Positions 51,030 to 59,444 of a stretch of DNA of 64,000 bases are shown here, piece after piece; position 1 is the stretch's first letter, and each line of letters starts with the position of its first letter. The DNA lies in the NCBI RefSeq assembly GCF_000422085.1, contig NC_021741.1:3534001-3598000 (forward strand), written 5' to 3'. The stretch comes from Serratia liquefaciens ATCC 27592. Its GTDB lineage: Bacteria; Pseudomonadota; Gammaproteobacteria; Enterobacterales; Enterobacteriaceae. The notes beneath the pieces are model-generated. The model was not told the origin of the DNA. It made no database searches and saw nothing but the letters and a program-made list of their open reading frames with translations. The position numbers and the translations under genes were made by a program.

Positions 51030-51690
51030 TGCAAAGCTCCAGGCTGTAGCCCAGACCGCGCAGAGTGATAATCGCCACGTTGCTGCCCTGCAGTTTTTTT
51101 CGCAGCCGGTGGACATAGAGTTCGATGCTTTCCGGATTGGCCTCGTCGGCCAAAGTAAACACCTGTTCAAACAACTGCTGTTTGGCCACCGGCCGACCAC
51201 GGCGGTGGATCAACGCGGTCAGCACCGCCAGTTCACGCGGCGTCAATTGCAGAGGTTTGTCGTCCAGCTGAAAATAGCCTTCATCGTGATAGGTCAGCGC
51301 ACCGTATTGCAGCGCCTGCTGGGTCACGCCGACGCTGCGGCGCAGCAACGCCCGAATGCGCGCCTCCAACTCATCCAGTTCGAAAGGCTTGGTGAGATAA
51401 TCGTCGGCCCCCAGGTTCAACCCTTTAACCCGATCGGCGACGTCGGTTCTGGCCGTCAGCAACAGCACCGGTAAATCCTGCCCTCGCTTGCGCAGACGGG
51501 CCAGCAGATCCAGCCCGTTCAGCCGCGGTAACGCTACGTCCAGCACCACCAGCGCATAGGATTCGTTTAACAACAAATGATCGGCCGCCAGCCCGTCCGG
51601 CGCGACGTCGACGGCAAAACCGACGCCGGTTAACGCCTTTTGCAGCCAATGGGATAACTCGGGATGATCCTCAACCAATAACAGACGCAT
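51016..51690 (-). CDS. tctD: Response regulator TctD
   Basis: 224 residues, OmpR type. Receiver domain with Asp51 (L-V-V-L-D-V-A-L-P) and Lys about 101 (L-T-K-P-F), then a winged-helix DNA-binding domain (about 125-220; L-T-P-R-E-L-A-V-L). It pairs with TctE. In Salmonella TctD controls the citrate/tricarboxylate transporter tctCBA. The gap of about 220 bp on the upstream side holds no gene. Confidence 0.92.
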   Translation of the reverse strand: MRLLLVEDHPELSHWLQKALTGVGFAVDVAPDGLAADHLLLNESYALVVLDVALPRLNGLDLLARLRKRGQDLPVLLLTARTDVADRVKGLNLGADDYLTKPFELDELEARIRALLRRSVGVTQQALQYGALTYHDEGYFQLDDKPLQLTPRELAVLTALIHRRGRPVAKQQLFEQVFTLADEANPESIELYVHRLRKKLQGSNVAIITLRGLGYSLELCNEVV

Positions 51691-51910
51691 GTTTCCATTC
51701 CATTGATTTTTCTATGCCCGCAGGCCGAATACTGAGCGATGACGCCAGCATCCGACTTATTGTCAATTAACATCTTTATAACAGCAGGATGGCACGGAAG
51801 ACGCAGTGATAGAAGGGTTGCCCCCATTCAGTTTTGGGAGCTGGAACACAATTGCGACACGGAATAAACCCTGAGCCGTTGGCAACAGGGCTAATTCGGT
51901 TAGCCAGCCA

Positions 51911-52237
51911 CTACATTGCGATTTCGCAGTCGGCCAGGGCGATATCCAGTACCGGTTTCAACTTGGCGGGGGTAAACGGCGGAGACACCAGCACCGAGCG
52001 GTTGTTGGCGGCGAAGACCAGATCAATACCGGTGATACAGGCCGTCATGTGACAAGCGTATTTTTCACCTTTGTCATTCGAAAAATGCAGTTCAAAAACG
52101 CCGATATCTGCACGCAGGCGCTTCAGTCGGCAATGGCCTTCTTCCCCAACAGTCTCGGCATAAGCCGCGGGCAACATCTTGATGGCACTTACTTTATTGC
52201 TGTCCTTGCTGCCGAATAACTTCCCTAATGAAAACAT
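51911..52237 (-). CDS. Hypothetical 108-residue cytoplasmic protein
   Basis: I do not recognise it. It has no signal peptide or membrane helix; a mixed alpha/beta composition with C-H-M-T-A-C-I-T-G-I-D-L-V-F in the centre and two paired cysteines in the second half. GAAGGTG nine bases before the ATG supports translation. It sits between tctD and tctC, same strand as tctD, in the spot where the tctCBA and tctDE promoters would normally face each other. Codon use looks like a real gene, but no family can be named. Confidence 0.65.
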   Translation of the reverse strand: MFSLGKLFGSKDSNKVSAIKMLPAAYAETVGEEGHCRLKRLRADIGVFELHFSNDKGEKYACHMTACITGIDLVFAANNRSVLVSPPFTPAKLKPVLDIALADCEIAM

Positions 52238-52537
52238 AATACCGCACCTTCATACATTTTATTTTTCGGCATTTTATCGCAAGAAAGAACGACCAAAACT
52301 GACATTACGCAGGCTTTCAGCAGGTTTTACGGGCTGTTATTCCCCTGTCGTATGTGTTAGCCGGCGGGCAATCAGGACGATGGTCAGTCGTGTAATTCTC
52401 GCTAACAGGAGACACGTATCACATCCCGGAAACTTTTCCCTCGGTTGAAAGGTAAATGAAAGGTTGTTGATTTAACAATCCAGCAACCCGTATCGGCGGG
52501 GATCCACACCGACTGAAAAAATACCTTGGGGAAAGCA

Positions 52538-53518
52538 ATGAAAAAAATAATCACCCGCACACTGACCGCTACCGCTCTGCTGCTGGCCACCCATCAGGCT
52601 TTTGCCCTGGAAGCGCCGAAACGCACCGAATGTATCGCTCCTGCCAAGCCTGGCGGGGGATTTGACCTGACCTGCAAGCTGATCCAGGTCTCGTTGCAAG
52701 AAACTAAAGCCATCGACAAACCGATGCGCGTGACCTATATGCCCGGCGGCGTAGGTGCGGTGGCTTACAACGCCATCGTGGCTCAGCGCCCGGCGGAATT
52801 CGGCACGGTAGTCGCCTTCTCCGGCGGCTCGCTGCTGAATCTGTCACAGGGAAAATTCGGCCGTTACAACGTCGATGACGTCAAATGGTTGGCCGCTGTC
52901 GGCACCGACTACGGCATGATCGCCGTGCGTGCCGACTCACCGTACAAAACCCTGAAAGACCTGATGAACGCCTTCCAAAAAGATCCCAACAGCGTGGTGT
53001 TCGGCGCAGGCGCTTCGATCGGTAGCCAGGACTGGATGAAAACCGCCCTGCTGGCGCGTGAAGTCGGCGTCGATCCCCACAAGATGCGTTACGTGGCGTT
53101 CGAAGGCGGCGGCGAGCCTGTTACCGCTCTGCTCGGCAACCACATCCAGGCAGTTTCCGGCGATCTGAGCGAAATGGTGCCTTACCTGCAGGGCGACAAA
53201 ATTCGCGTGCTGGCGGTGTATTCCGAACAGCGCCTGCCGGGTCAGTTAGCCGATGTTCCGACCGCCAAAGAGCAAGGGTTCAATCTGGTCTGGCCGATCA
53301 TTCGCGGCTTCTACGTTGGCCCGAAGGTCACGGAAGAGGAGTACCAGTGGTGGCTCGATACCTTCAAGAAAATGATGGCGACCGAGGAATTCAAGCAACA
53401 GCGCGATCTGCGCGGCCTGTTTGAATTCGACCTGACCGGCAAAGAATTGGACGCCTACGTGAAAAACCAGGTCAATCAGTACCGCGAACAGGCCAAAGTT
53501 TTCGGCCTGGCAAAATAA
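52538..53518 (+). CDS. tctC: Tricarboxylate-binding protein TctC
   Basis: 326 residues from the ATG preceded by GGGGA; the longer TTG frame is rejected. Signal peptide about 1-23 (M-K-K-I-I-T-R-T-L ... A-F-A). TTT-family periplasmic binder with A-P-A-K-P-G-G-G-F-D-L-T and M-P-G-G-V-G-A-V-A. It collects citrate-type substrates for TctBA. The 300-bp upstream gap holds no further gene and probably carries the TctD-regulated promoter. Confidence 0.93.
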   Translation: MKKIITRTLTATALLLATHQAFALEAPKRTECIAPAKPGGGFDLTCKLIQVSLQETKAIDKPMRVTYMPGGVGAVAYNAIVAQRPAEFGTVVAFSGGSLLNLSQGKFGRYNVDDVKWLAAVGTDYGMIAVRADSPYKTLKDLMNAFQKDPNSVVFGAGASIGSQDWMKTALLAREVGVDPHKMRYVAFEGGGEPVTALLGNHIQAVSGDLSEMVPYLQGDKIRVLAVYSEQRLPGQLADVPTAKEQGFNLVWPIIRGFYVGPKVTEEEYQWWLDTFKKMMATEEFKQQRDLRGLFEFDLTGKELDAYVKNQVNQYREQAKVFGLAK

Positions 53519-53531
53519 CCGGGGGCATACC

Positions 53532-53963
53532 ATGAGCGATCGCATTTTTGCCGGGTTCTGGCTGCTGCTGTGCATCGGCGGCCTGTTTATCGGCTGGGGT
53601 ATCCAGAGTGAATACAGCTATGAACCACTGGGTCCGCGGCCCTTCCCACTGGCTATCCTCAGCCTGATGGCGCTGTGTGCGGCACTGCTGCTGTTGAACA
53701 AACCTCAAGCCGTTGAATGGCCGCATAACAAGGTGATGCAACGTCTGCTGGTGCTGGTGATCACGCTGGTGCTGTACGCCTGGGGCTTCGAGTGGCTGGG
53801 CTTTCCGCTGGCAACCGCGCTGCTGACCTTCAGCATTGGCCTGCTGTTCCAGGCCAGCCTGATAGCGGCGTTGGTGTCTGGCGCGATCATGGGCGTTGCG
53901 CTCTATTACGCCTTTGACCGCTTACTTGATGTGACACTGCCACTCGGCGTTTGGCTGAGCTAA
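53532..53963 (+). CDS. tctB: Tripartite tricarboxylate transporter small subunit TctB
   Basis: 143 residues, four membrane helices, TctB family (G-P-R-P-F-P-L-A-I near the start). It is the small membrane subunit that pairs with TctA. It starts 13 bp after tctC and ends 11 bp before tctA. Confidence 0.93.
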   Translation: MSDRIFAGFWLLLCIGGLFIGWGIQSEYSYEPLGPRPFPLAILSLMALCAALLLLNKPQAVEWPHNKVMQRLLVLVITLVLYAWGFEWLGFPLATALLTFSIGLLFQASLIAALVSGAIMGVALYYAFDRLLDVTLPLGVWLS

Positions 53964-53974
53964 CGGGGGCGATG

Positions 53975-55492
53975 ATGGAAACCTGGATGTATTTGTCTCA
54001 AGGGTTCGAGGTGGCGCTGGTGCCCCAGAACCTGATTATCGCCCTGATCGGCTGCTTCGTCGGCACCATTGTCGGCCTGCTACCGGGTCTGGGGCCGATC
54101 AACGGCGTGGCGATCCTGCTGCCGCTGGCGTTTGCCCTCAAATTACCAGCCGAGTCGGCACTGATCCTGCTGGCGACGGTGTATATCGGCTGCGAGTACG
54201 GCGGCCGCATCTCCTCGATATTGCTCAACGTACCGGGAGACGCTGCTGCGATCATGACCGCACTGGACGGTTACCCCATGGCACAACAAGGCCGTGCCGG
54301 CGTCGCGCTGTCGATTTCGGCGGTCAGCTCCTTTGTCGGTTCGATGATTGCCATCGGCGGGATCATTCTGTTTGCCCCGCTGCTGGCCCGTTGGTCACTG
54401 GCATTTGGTCCGGCAGAATATTTCGCCCTGATGGTGTTCGCTATCGCCTGCCTGGGCAGCATGATGAGCCAAAACCCGTTGAAATCTCTGCTGGCGGCGC
54501 TGATTGGTCTGGGGCTGGCTACGGTCGGGGTGGACGCCAACACCGGCGTTTATCGTTTCACCTTCGACAGCGTCCACCTCTCCGATGGCGTGCAATTTAT
54601 CGTGGTGGTGATTGGCCTGTTCTCGGTCAGTGAAATCTTGCTGATGCTCGAAAGCACCAGCGCTGGGCAAAAACTGGTGCGTAAGACCGGCCGCCTGCTG
54701 TTTAACCGTAAAGAGGCCGCCGAGTGCGTGGGCCCCACGCTGCGTTCTTCGGTGATCGGTTTCTTCGTCGGCATTCTGCCGGGTGCCGGGGCCACCATCG
54801 CCAGCGCCCTCACCTACATGACCGAAAAGAAGATCAGCGGCAACAGCGAAACCTTCGGCAAAGGGGATATCCGCGGCGTTGCTGCGCCCGAAGCGGCCAA
54901 TAACGCCTCGGCCTGCGGTTCGTTCATTCCGATGCTGACGCTGGGCGTACCGGGTTCCGGCACCACAGCGGTAATGATGGGGGCGCTGACGCTGTACAAC
55001 ATCACGCCAGGTCCGGCAATGTTCACCGAACAGCCGGATATTGTCTGGGGGCTGATTGCCGCGCTGCTGATTGCCAACGTGATCCTGCTGATCATGAACC
55101 TGCCGTTGGTGGGCCTGTTTACCCGCATGCTGACCATCCCTTTGTGGTTCCTGGTACCGGCGATTGCCGCGGTGTCGGCGGTCGGCGTTTACGCGGTGCA
55201 CAGTACCACCTTTGACCTGCTATTGATGGTTGGGCTGGGGGTGTTTGGTTACATACTGAGGAAGATGCACTTCCCGATGTCACCGCTGATCCTGGGCTTC
55301 GTTCTGGGAGAAATGCTGGAGCAAAACCTGCGCCGCGCGCTGTCGATCAGCAACGGTGAGTTCAGCATCCTGTGGGGTAGTGGCATCGCGCAAACGCTGC
55401 TGGTGCTGGCGGTATCCGTGTTGGTGCTGCCGCTACTGTTGCGCAGAATACGCAAACGCCGCCTGACGGCGGAAGCGGCCAAGGCCGAATAA
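53975..55492 (+). CDS. tctA: Tripartite tricarboxylate transporter large subunit TctA
   Basis: 505 residues from METWMYLSQG; the preceding codon is also ATG, but the GGGGG ribosome site is too close to it. About 11-12 membrane helices with the TctA signatures G-L-L-P-G-L-G-P-I-N-G-V-A-I-L-L-P and G-I-L-P-G-A-G-A-T-I-A-S. It transports citrate and other tricarboxylates with sodium or protons. Last gene of tctCBA, followed by a strong terminator. Confidence 0.94.
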   Translation: METWMYLSQGFEVALVPQNLIIALIGCFVGTIVGLLPGLGPINGVAILLPLAFALKLPAESALILLATVYIGCEYGGRISSILLNVPGDAAAIMTALDGYPMAQQGRAGVALSISAVSSFVGSMIAIGGIILFAPLLARWSLAFGPAEYFALMVFAIACLGSMMSQNPLKSLLAALIGLGLATVGVDANTGVYRFTFDSVHLSDGVQFIVVVIGLFSVSEILLMLESTSAGQKLVRKTGRLLFNRKEAAECVGPTLRSSVIGFFVGILPGAGATIASALTYMTEKKISGNSETFGKGDIRGVAAPEAANNASACGSFIPMLTLGVPGSGTTAVMMGALTLYNITPGPAMFTEQPDIVWGLIAALLIANVILLIMNLPLVGLFTRMLTIPLWFLVPAIAAVSAVGVYAVHSTTFDLLLMVGLGVFGYILRKMHFPMSPLILGFVLGEMLEQNLRRALSISNGEFSILWGSGIAQTLLVLAVSVLVLPLLLRRIRKRRLTAEAAKAE

Positions 55493-55494
55493 GT

Positions 55495-55524
55495 AAAAGG
55501 GCGGAGTATCAACTCCGCCCTTTT
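55495..55524 (+). terminator. Rho-independent terminator of tctCBA
   Basis: AAAAGGGCGGAGT-ATCA-ACTCCGCCCTTTT, a perfect 13-bp stem with A4/T4 ends, directly after tctA. It also lies at the end of the convergent acetyltransferase gene. Confidence 0.9.
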
Positions 55525-55527
55525 CAT

Positions 55528-56157
55528 TTAACGTTTAATTTCGCTTATCGCCCGTTCAAGGGCCGCAATATCGTCATTGGCCAGCAAAGGCTGCACCTGA
55601 GAAAAATCCTCAGCCGACAGATCATAAATGCGCAAAGCGAGTAACCTGGCTACGATCTGCGGAGCAAAGCGCAGTCTTATTGGTCGCGCCGGATTGCCCC
55701 CCACCAAGGTGTAAGGCTCAACATCCTTCGTCACAACGCTACCGGCGGCGACTATCGCTCCTTCCCCAATCGTCACGCCCGGCATCAGCATCGCCCGCAT
55801 GCCTATCCAGCAGCCGTCCCCCAACCGGGTATCGCCCTTCGGCTGATAGGAAGCCAGAATGCTTTCCATCATCGGATACAGGCAGAACCAATCGGCACGA
55901 TGGGTATGGTTGCCCCCCATCAGGATCACAGCCTCGGCGGCAATGCAGACATAATCGCCGATCAGCAATTGGTCTATCGTCCCTAGCGGCTGCCACTGTT
56001 GGCTGACCTCGTCGCCGTGCAAATAACGCACCACGGAGCGCTCAAAGCCGTCATCCAGGTAATCGCTGTAATAGCTGTGAGTCCCTTTGACGATAATATT
56101 GGGGTTGGTCACCGTTTGGTGTAACAGTTCTGTTTTTGACCAGTGTTTTTCAGTCAT
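55528..56157 (-). CDS. CatB/Vat-type xenobiotic acyltransferase
   Basis: 209 residues from MTEKHWSKTE, the usual size of the CatB/Vat group. Left-handed beta-helix of hexapeptide repeats (I-G-D-Y-V-C-I-A-A-E-A, L-G-D-G-C-W-I-G, I-G-E-G-A-I-V-A-A-G-S-V-V). The catalytic histidine lies in G-N-H-T-H-R-A-D-W (His86), as in G-N-Q-G-H-R-Y-D-W of CatB. The conserved V-G-G-N-P-A-R-P-I is present. Members acetylate chloramphenicol or streptogramin A, but chromosomal relatives may act on other molecules. A resistance role is not shown. Confidence 0.85.
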   Translation of the reverse strand: MTEKHWSKTELLHQTVTNPNIIVKGTHSYYSDYLDDGFERSVVRYLHGDEVSQQWQPLGTIDQLLIGDYVCIAAEAVILMGGNHTHRADWFCLYPMMESILASYQPKGDTRLGDGCWIGMRAMLMPGVTIGEGAIVAAGSVVTKDVEPYTLVGGNPARPIRLRFAPQIVARLLALRIYDLSAEDFSQVQPLLANDDIAALERAISEIKR

Positions 56158-56312
56158 GGCGCTTTCTCTATATTCATTGCAAGAGCCACAGCCAAATGTC
56201 TGTGGCAGTGTTTTTTGGTCGTAAAACACTGCCGCTTTAAGCGATTAACGCCCGTTTTAATCTTGGGTTATTGGTCATTGTTGCCTCCACATCCGGCCCT
56301 AATGTTAACAAA

Positions 56313-57308
56313 TCACGTCGCAGCCGTCTTGCTCTTCAGCATCAGCACCCCGCCCATCACCAACGCACTGCCCAGCAGCTGTAACTGATTCATACTTTCC
56401 CCCAGCAGGAAGTAAGCGATCGCTGCCGTGAACACCAGTTCCAGCGACAAAATCAGGTTTGCCACCGCCAGCGGCAAGGTTTTCAAACTGATGTTGTACA
56501 GGCCGAAACCCAACAGCGTTGGGCCGGCAGCCAGGGTCAGCAGCAACCACCAGCCCCCCCACTCGATACCCTGAACGCCTTGGGACAGGAACCACAATGA
56601 TCCCGTCATGCCGTGGAACGCTTCCAGCGGGTAAAAGGTCAGCGCGGCATTGAACAACCACTGATAGACCGCCGAAAAGCCGAACACGTACAGGATGGTG
56701 TTCCACACCGGGTAACGCCGTTCGGTCGCGACCCGCCCGCCCAGCGTATAGAGGGTGTATCCGATGCCGGACAGCATGCCCACCACCAGCCCCAACAGGT
56801 TAAAATGGCTGTTGCCCATGCTGTCGCCGTTGCTGACCAGAAAACAGCCGCCCAGGCTGACCACAATCACCACCAACTGGCGCAGGCTAAGGCGTTCGCT
56901 GTACATCATCCAACCGAGAAACACGGTAAAACCGACCGAGCAGTAGGTCAGGATGGTCGCCACCGACGCACCGTTCAGCGCCACCGACAGCGTCCACAGA
57001 CTGTTGAACACTGCCAACAGCAGACCATAGCAGGCATAAAAGAGGACCTGCGAGCGCTGTAAACGCGCCCATTCGGGTTTGAACAGCAGCAGTACCGGCA
57101 ACAGCACCAGAGCAACCAGCGCCGCACGCCAAAAAGCCAGCACAAAGGTCGGCAGGTGATAATACTCCGTCAGCACGCGGATAATAATGGCGGTAAAGGC
57201 CAGCAACATGGCGCTGATGATAGCAATCACATACCCCTGACTGCTGCCCTGTAAAATGCGCGCCCCCGGGAAAACCGGCCTGGCTGAGATACCCGATGGT
57301 AATGACAT
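56313..57308 (-). CDS. EamA/DMT-family transporter, divergent from MocR regulator
   Basis: 331 residues, ten membrane segments in two EamA repeats, with an N-terminal cytoplasmic tail of about 25 residues (A-R-P-V-F-P-G-A-R). Repeats are marked by V-L-T-E-Y-Y-H-L-P-T-F and the C-terminal L-S-L-E-L-V-F-T-A-A-I-A-Y-F-L-L-G-E. Unrelated in detail to the earlier DMT protein. Its divergent MocR neighbour very likely controls it. The substrate is unknown; a vitamin B6 or amino acid link would fit the regulator type. Confidence 0.88.
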   Translation of the reverse strand: MSLPSGISARPVFPGARILQGSSQGYVIAIISAMLLAFTAIIIRVLTEYYHLPTFVLAFWRAALVALVLLPVLLLFKPEWARLQRSQVLFYACYGLLLAVFNSLWTLSVALNGASVATILTYCSVGFTVFLGWMMYSERLSLRQLVVIVVSLGGCFLVSNGDSMGNSHFNLLGLVVGMLSGIGYTLYTLGGRVATERRYPVWNTILYVFGFSAVYQWLFNAALTFYPLEAFHGMTGSLWFLSQGVQGIEWGGWWLLLTLAAGPTLLGFGLYNISLKTLPLAVANLILSLELVFTAAIAYFLLGESMNQLQLLGSALVMGGVLMLKSKTAAT

Positions 57309-57376
57309 GACACCCTCAAAAAACGGCGATAGTGAACTCAGGCGAGATTCTAGCGCCGCGCAGTTTTACCGCCAGA

Positions 57377-57415
57377 GCCACTTTTCCCCGATGTCATACA
57401 GGCCACTTTTAACCG
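57377..57415. promoter_or_regulatory. Paired direct repeats, candidate MocR operator
   Basis: GCCACTTTTCCCCG (57377-57390) and GCCACTTTTAACCG (57402-57415) match at 12 of 14 positions, 25 bp apart. MocR proteins such as GabR bind two direct repeats in the shared promoter region; this arrangement fits. Confidence 0.45.
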
Positions 57416-57416
57416 C

Positions 57417-57446
57417 TTGAAGCCCTGTAACTATGGGGTATAGTTA
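57417..57446 (+). promoter_or_regulatory. Sigma-70 promoter with overlapping palindrome, for the MocR gene
   Basis: TTGAAG-N16-TATAGT (57417-57422, 57439-57444) is a good promoter 34 bp before the gene. The -10 box lies in a perfect inverted repeat TAACTAT-GGGGT-ATAGTTA (57428-57446), which may serve autoregulation. Confidence 0.5.
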
Positions 57447-57477
57447 AAATCGCCATCGATAACCGAGCCAATTACGC

Positions 57478-58935
57478 ATGCATATTCCCTTAGACCGTCA
57501 GCAGAGCATTCCTTTGTATCTGCAAATTGAGGAAGCGCTGCGGCGGGCAATCCTCAGCGGCGTATTTGTCGATGGCGATAAGTTGCCCTCCACGCGTACG
57601 CTCGCCGCCAAATTAGCGGTCAGCCGGTTGACGGTGGACAACGCCTATGCCGAACTGGCGGCCAAAGGTTTTTTGCGTCAACGGCGCGGCAGCGGTGCCT
57701 ATGTTTCGCACCCACTGCCCCAGCTCGCGCTGCCACGCCCAGCAAGCGATAGCACTTTCCCAGCAGAACGTTTTACTACCCTGACCTCCCGGCTGGATGG
57801 CTACCCCGATACGCCGTTGCCGGACAACATCATCAACTTTGCCGCCGGCGTCGGCAGCCCGAAAGTCTTCCCCCAAGAGGAGTTCCGCAAGATACTGCTG
57901 TCGGTACTCAGCCGCCATGCGGAAGAAGCCTTTAGCTATGGCGAATACTGCGGCTATTATCCGCTGCGCGATACCCTGGGGCGGATCCTCACCGCTCAGG
58001 GTATTCCGACCCATGCAGAGCAACTGCTGATCACCAACGGTTCGCAACACGCCATCAGCCTGATAGTGCAAAGCCTGCTGGAGCCGGGCGACACGGTGAT
58101 TGTCGAACAACCGACCTACGCCGAAGCGCTGGGGCTGCTGCGCCAGCACCGCATCAATATCGTCACCGTCGCCAGCGACCGGCACGGCATGCTGGTTGAA
58201 CAGCTGCCCGCACTGATCGAAAAACACCAACCGAAGTTGATTTACACTATTCCCAATTTTCATAACCCCACCGGCCGCTGCATGAGTGAAGCGCGCCGTC
58301 GACGCCTGCTGGCACTGGCCCAACAGGCCGGTGTAGTGATATTGGAAGACGATTTTGTCGGCGATCTGCGCTACAACGGCAAACAGCTGCCGTCGCTGCG
58401 AGCGCTGGCGCAGCCGGGGGCGGTGATTTACGTCAGTACCTTTTCAAAAATGCTGCTGCCCAGCATGCGTATCGGTTACCTGGTGGCGGACAGCGAACAC
58501 TATCAGCGAGTCGCTCGTCTGAAACACGTCGACAGTTTTACCAGCTCGAGTCTGATCCAACGCGCGCTAGACGCGTTTGTCACCATCGGCCGCTACGAAA
58601 AACAACTTCGGCGCACCGGACGTTTATATCGTCAGCATAGAGACGTAATGGTGACAGCCTTGCAGCAGCAACTGCCGCCCGGCTGTCAGTTTGAAACGCC
58701 GGAGGGTGGACTGTTTATCTGGCTGACGCTGCCTGCCGCCGTCAGCACCGAGGCACTGATGCCGCTGGCCTGGCGACACGGCGTAACCTTTGCGCGAGGG
58801 GAGTGCTTTTATGCCGAAGAACAGCAAGGCGCACATGGCCTGCGATTGAATTTCGCCGCCAATACGCCGCCGCAGATAGAGGAAGGTATCGCCCGACTGT
58901 GCCGGGCGATTAATGAGGTCATCACTTCAGAATAG
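57478..58935 (+). CDS. MocR-family (GntR-aminotransferase fusion) regulator
   Basis: 485 residues, standard MocR length. GntR winged helix at about 10-78 (L-P-S-T-R-T-L-A-A-K-L-A-V-S-R-L-T-V). Class I aminotransferase-like domain (about 115-480) with the pyridoxal-phosphate lysine Lys324 in S-T-F-S-K-M-L-L-P, P-N-F-H-N-P-T-G (about 259-266) and N-G-S-Q-H (about 187-191). It probably binds PLP or a PLP adduct as its signal. Divergent from the EamA transporter, which it likely regulates; not assigned as PdxR because no pdxST neighbour is seen. Confidence 0.92.
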   Translation: MHIPLDRQQSIPLYLQIEEALRRAILSGVFVDGDKLPSTRTLAAKLAVSRLTVDNAYAELAAKGFLRQRRGSGAYVSHPLPQLALPRPASDSTFPAERFTTLTSRLDGYPDTPLPDNIINFAAGVGSPKVFPQEEFRKILLSVLSRHAEEAFSYGEYCGYYPLRDTLGRILTAQGIPTHAEQLLITNGSQHAISLIVQSLLEPGDTVIVEQPTYAEALGLLRQHRINIVTVASDRHGMLVEQLPALIEKHQPKLIYTIPNFHNPTGRCMSEARRRRLLALAQQAGVVILEDDFVGDLRYNGKQLPSLRALAQPGAVIYVSTFSKMLLPSMRIGYLVADSEHYQRVARLKHVDSFTSSSLIQRALDAFVTIGRYEKQLRRTGRLYRQHRDVMVTALQQQLPPGCQFETPEGGLFIWLTLPAAVSTEALMPLAWRHGVTFARGECFYAEEQQGAHGLRLNFAANTPPQIEEGIARLCRAINEVITSE

Positions 58936-58943
58936 GCCGCGGT

Positions 58944-59444
58944 TCAGAGCCCGGCCCACCATAGCCGCAGCTTCATTCCCCAATAGCTGGTCCAGCCGGT
59001 GGTGCTTTGCACCACCTTGCCCTGGGAAATGACCACCAAGGTGGGCGTGACGCCGATCTGCCACTGCGCCGACAGCTCGCCACGGGGATCGTTAACCACC
59101 GGCAACGTCACACGCTTGCCCGCCAGCCACTGTTCCACCTGACGATCGTCGCCGGAACGCAGCGCCACGGTCAATACGTTGCCGCCCTCGCCGACCAGTC
59201 TGGCAACATACGGCGTGGTAAACCGGCAAACCCCGCACCAGCTGGCCCAGAAATAAACCAGCAGCGGCTTGTCCTGGCTGAGCTGCGCCAGCGAGACTTG
59301 TTCACCGTTCAACGTCGTCAACGGTTGCGAATCGAACGCCGCCGGTGGCTGCGGCGCGCGTAACCAGTCCATTCCGAACGCAACCGCCAGCACAATCAGC
59401 AACAGGATCAGCAGTTCGCGGCCCCAACGCCGCAGCTTAGCCAT
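58944..59444 (-). CDS. scsD: Thioredoxin-like membrane-anchored ScsD
   Basis: 166 residues from MAKLRRWGRE; this ATG overlaps the scsC stop (ATGGCTAA) and has AAGG nearby, so it is preferred to an ATG five codons upstream. N-terminal membrane anchor at about 10-28, then a thioredoxin-like domain with the redox pair Cys70-x-x-Cys73 (W-A-S-W-C-G-V-C) and cis-proline V-T-P-T-L. TlpA/ScsD family, facing the periplasm. Last gene of scsABCD. Confidence 0.93.
   Translation of the reverse strand: MAKLRRWGRELLILLLIVLAVAFGMDWLRAPQPPAAFDSQPLTTLNGEQVSLAQLSQDKPLLVYFWASWCGVCRFTTPYVARLVGEGGNVLTVALRSGDDRQVEQWLAGKRVTLPVVNDPRGELSAQWQIGVTPTLVVISQGKVVQSTTGWTSYWGMKLRLWWAGL

Noticed and set aside
51030..51200. 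Upstream extension of tctE by 57 codons
   Set aside because: It would overlap tctD by about 185 bases and reads as low-complexity Cys/Arg/Trp sequence; the start at 51029 fits the family.
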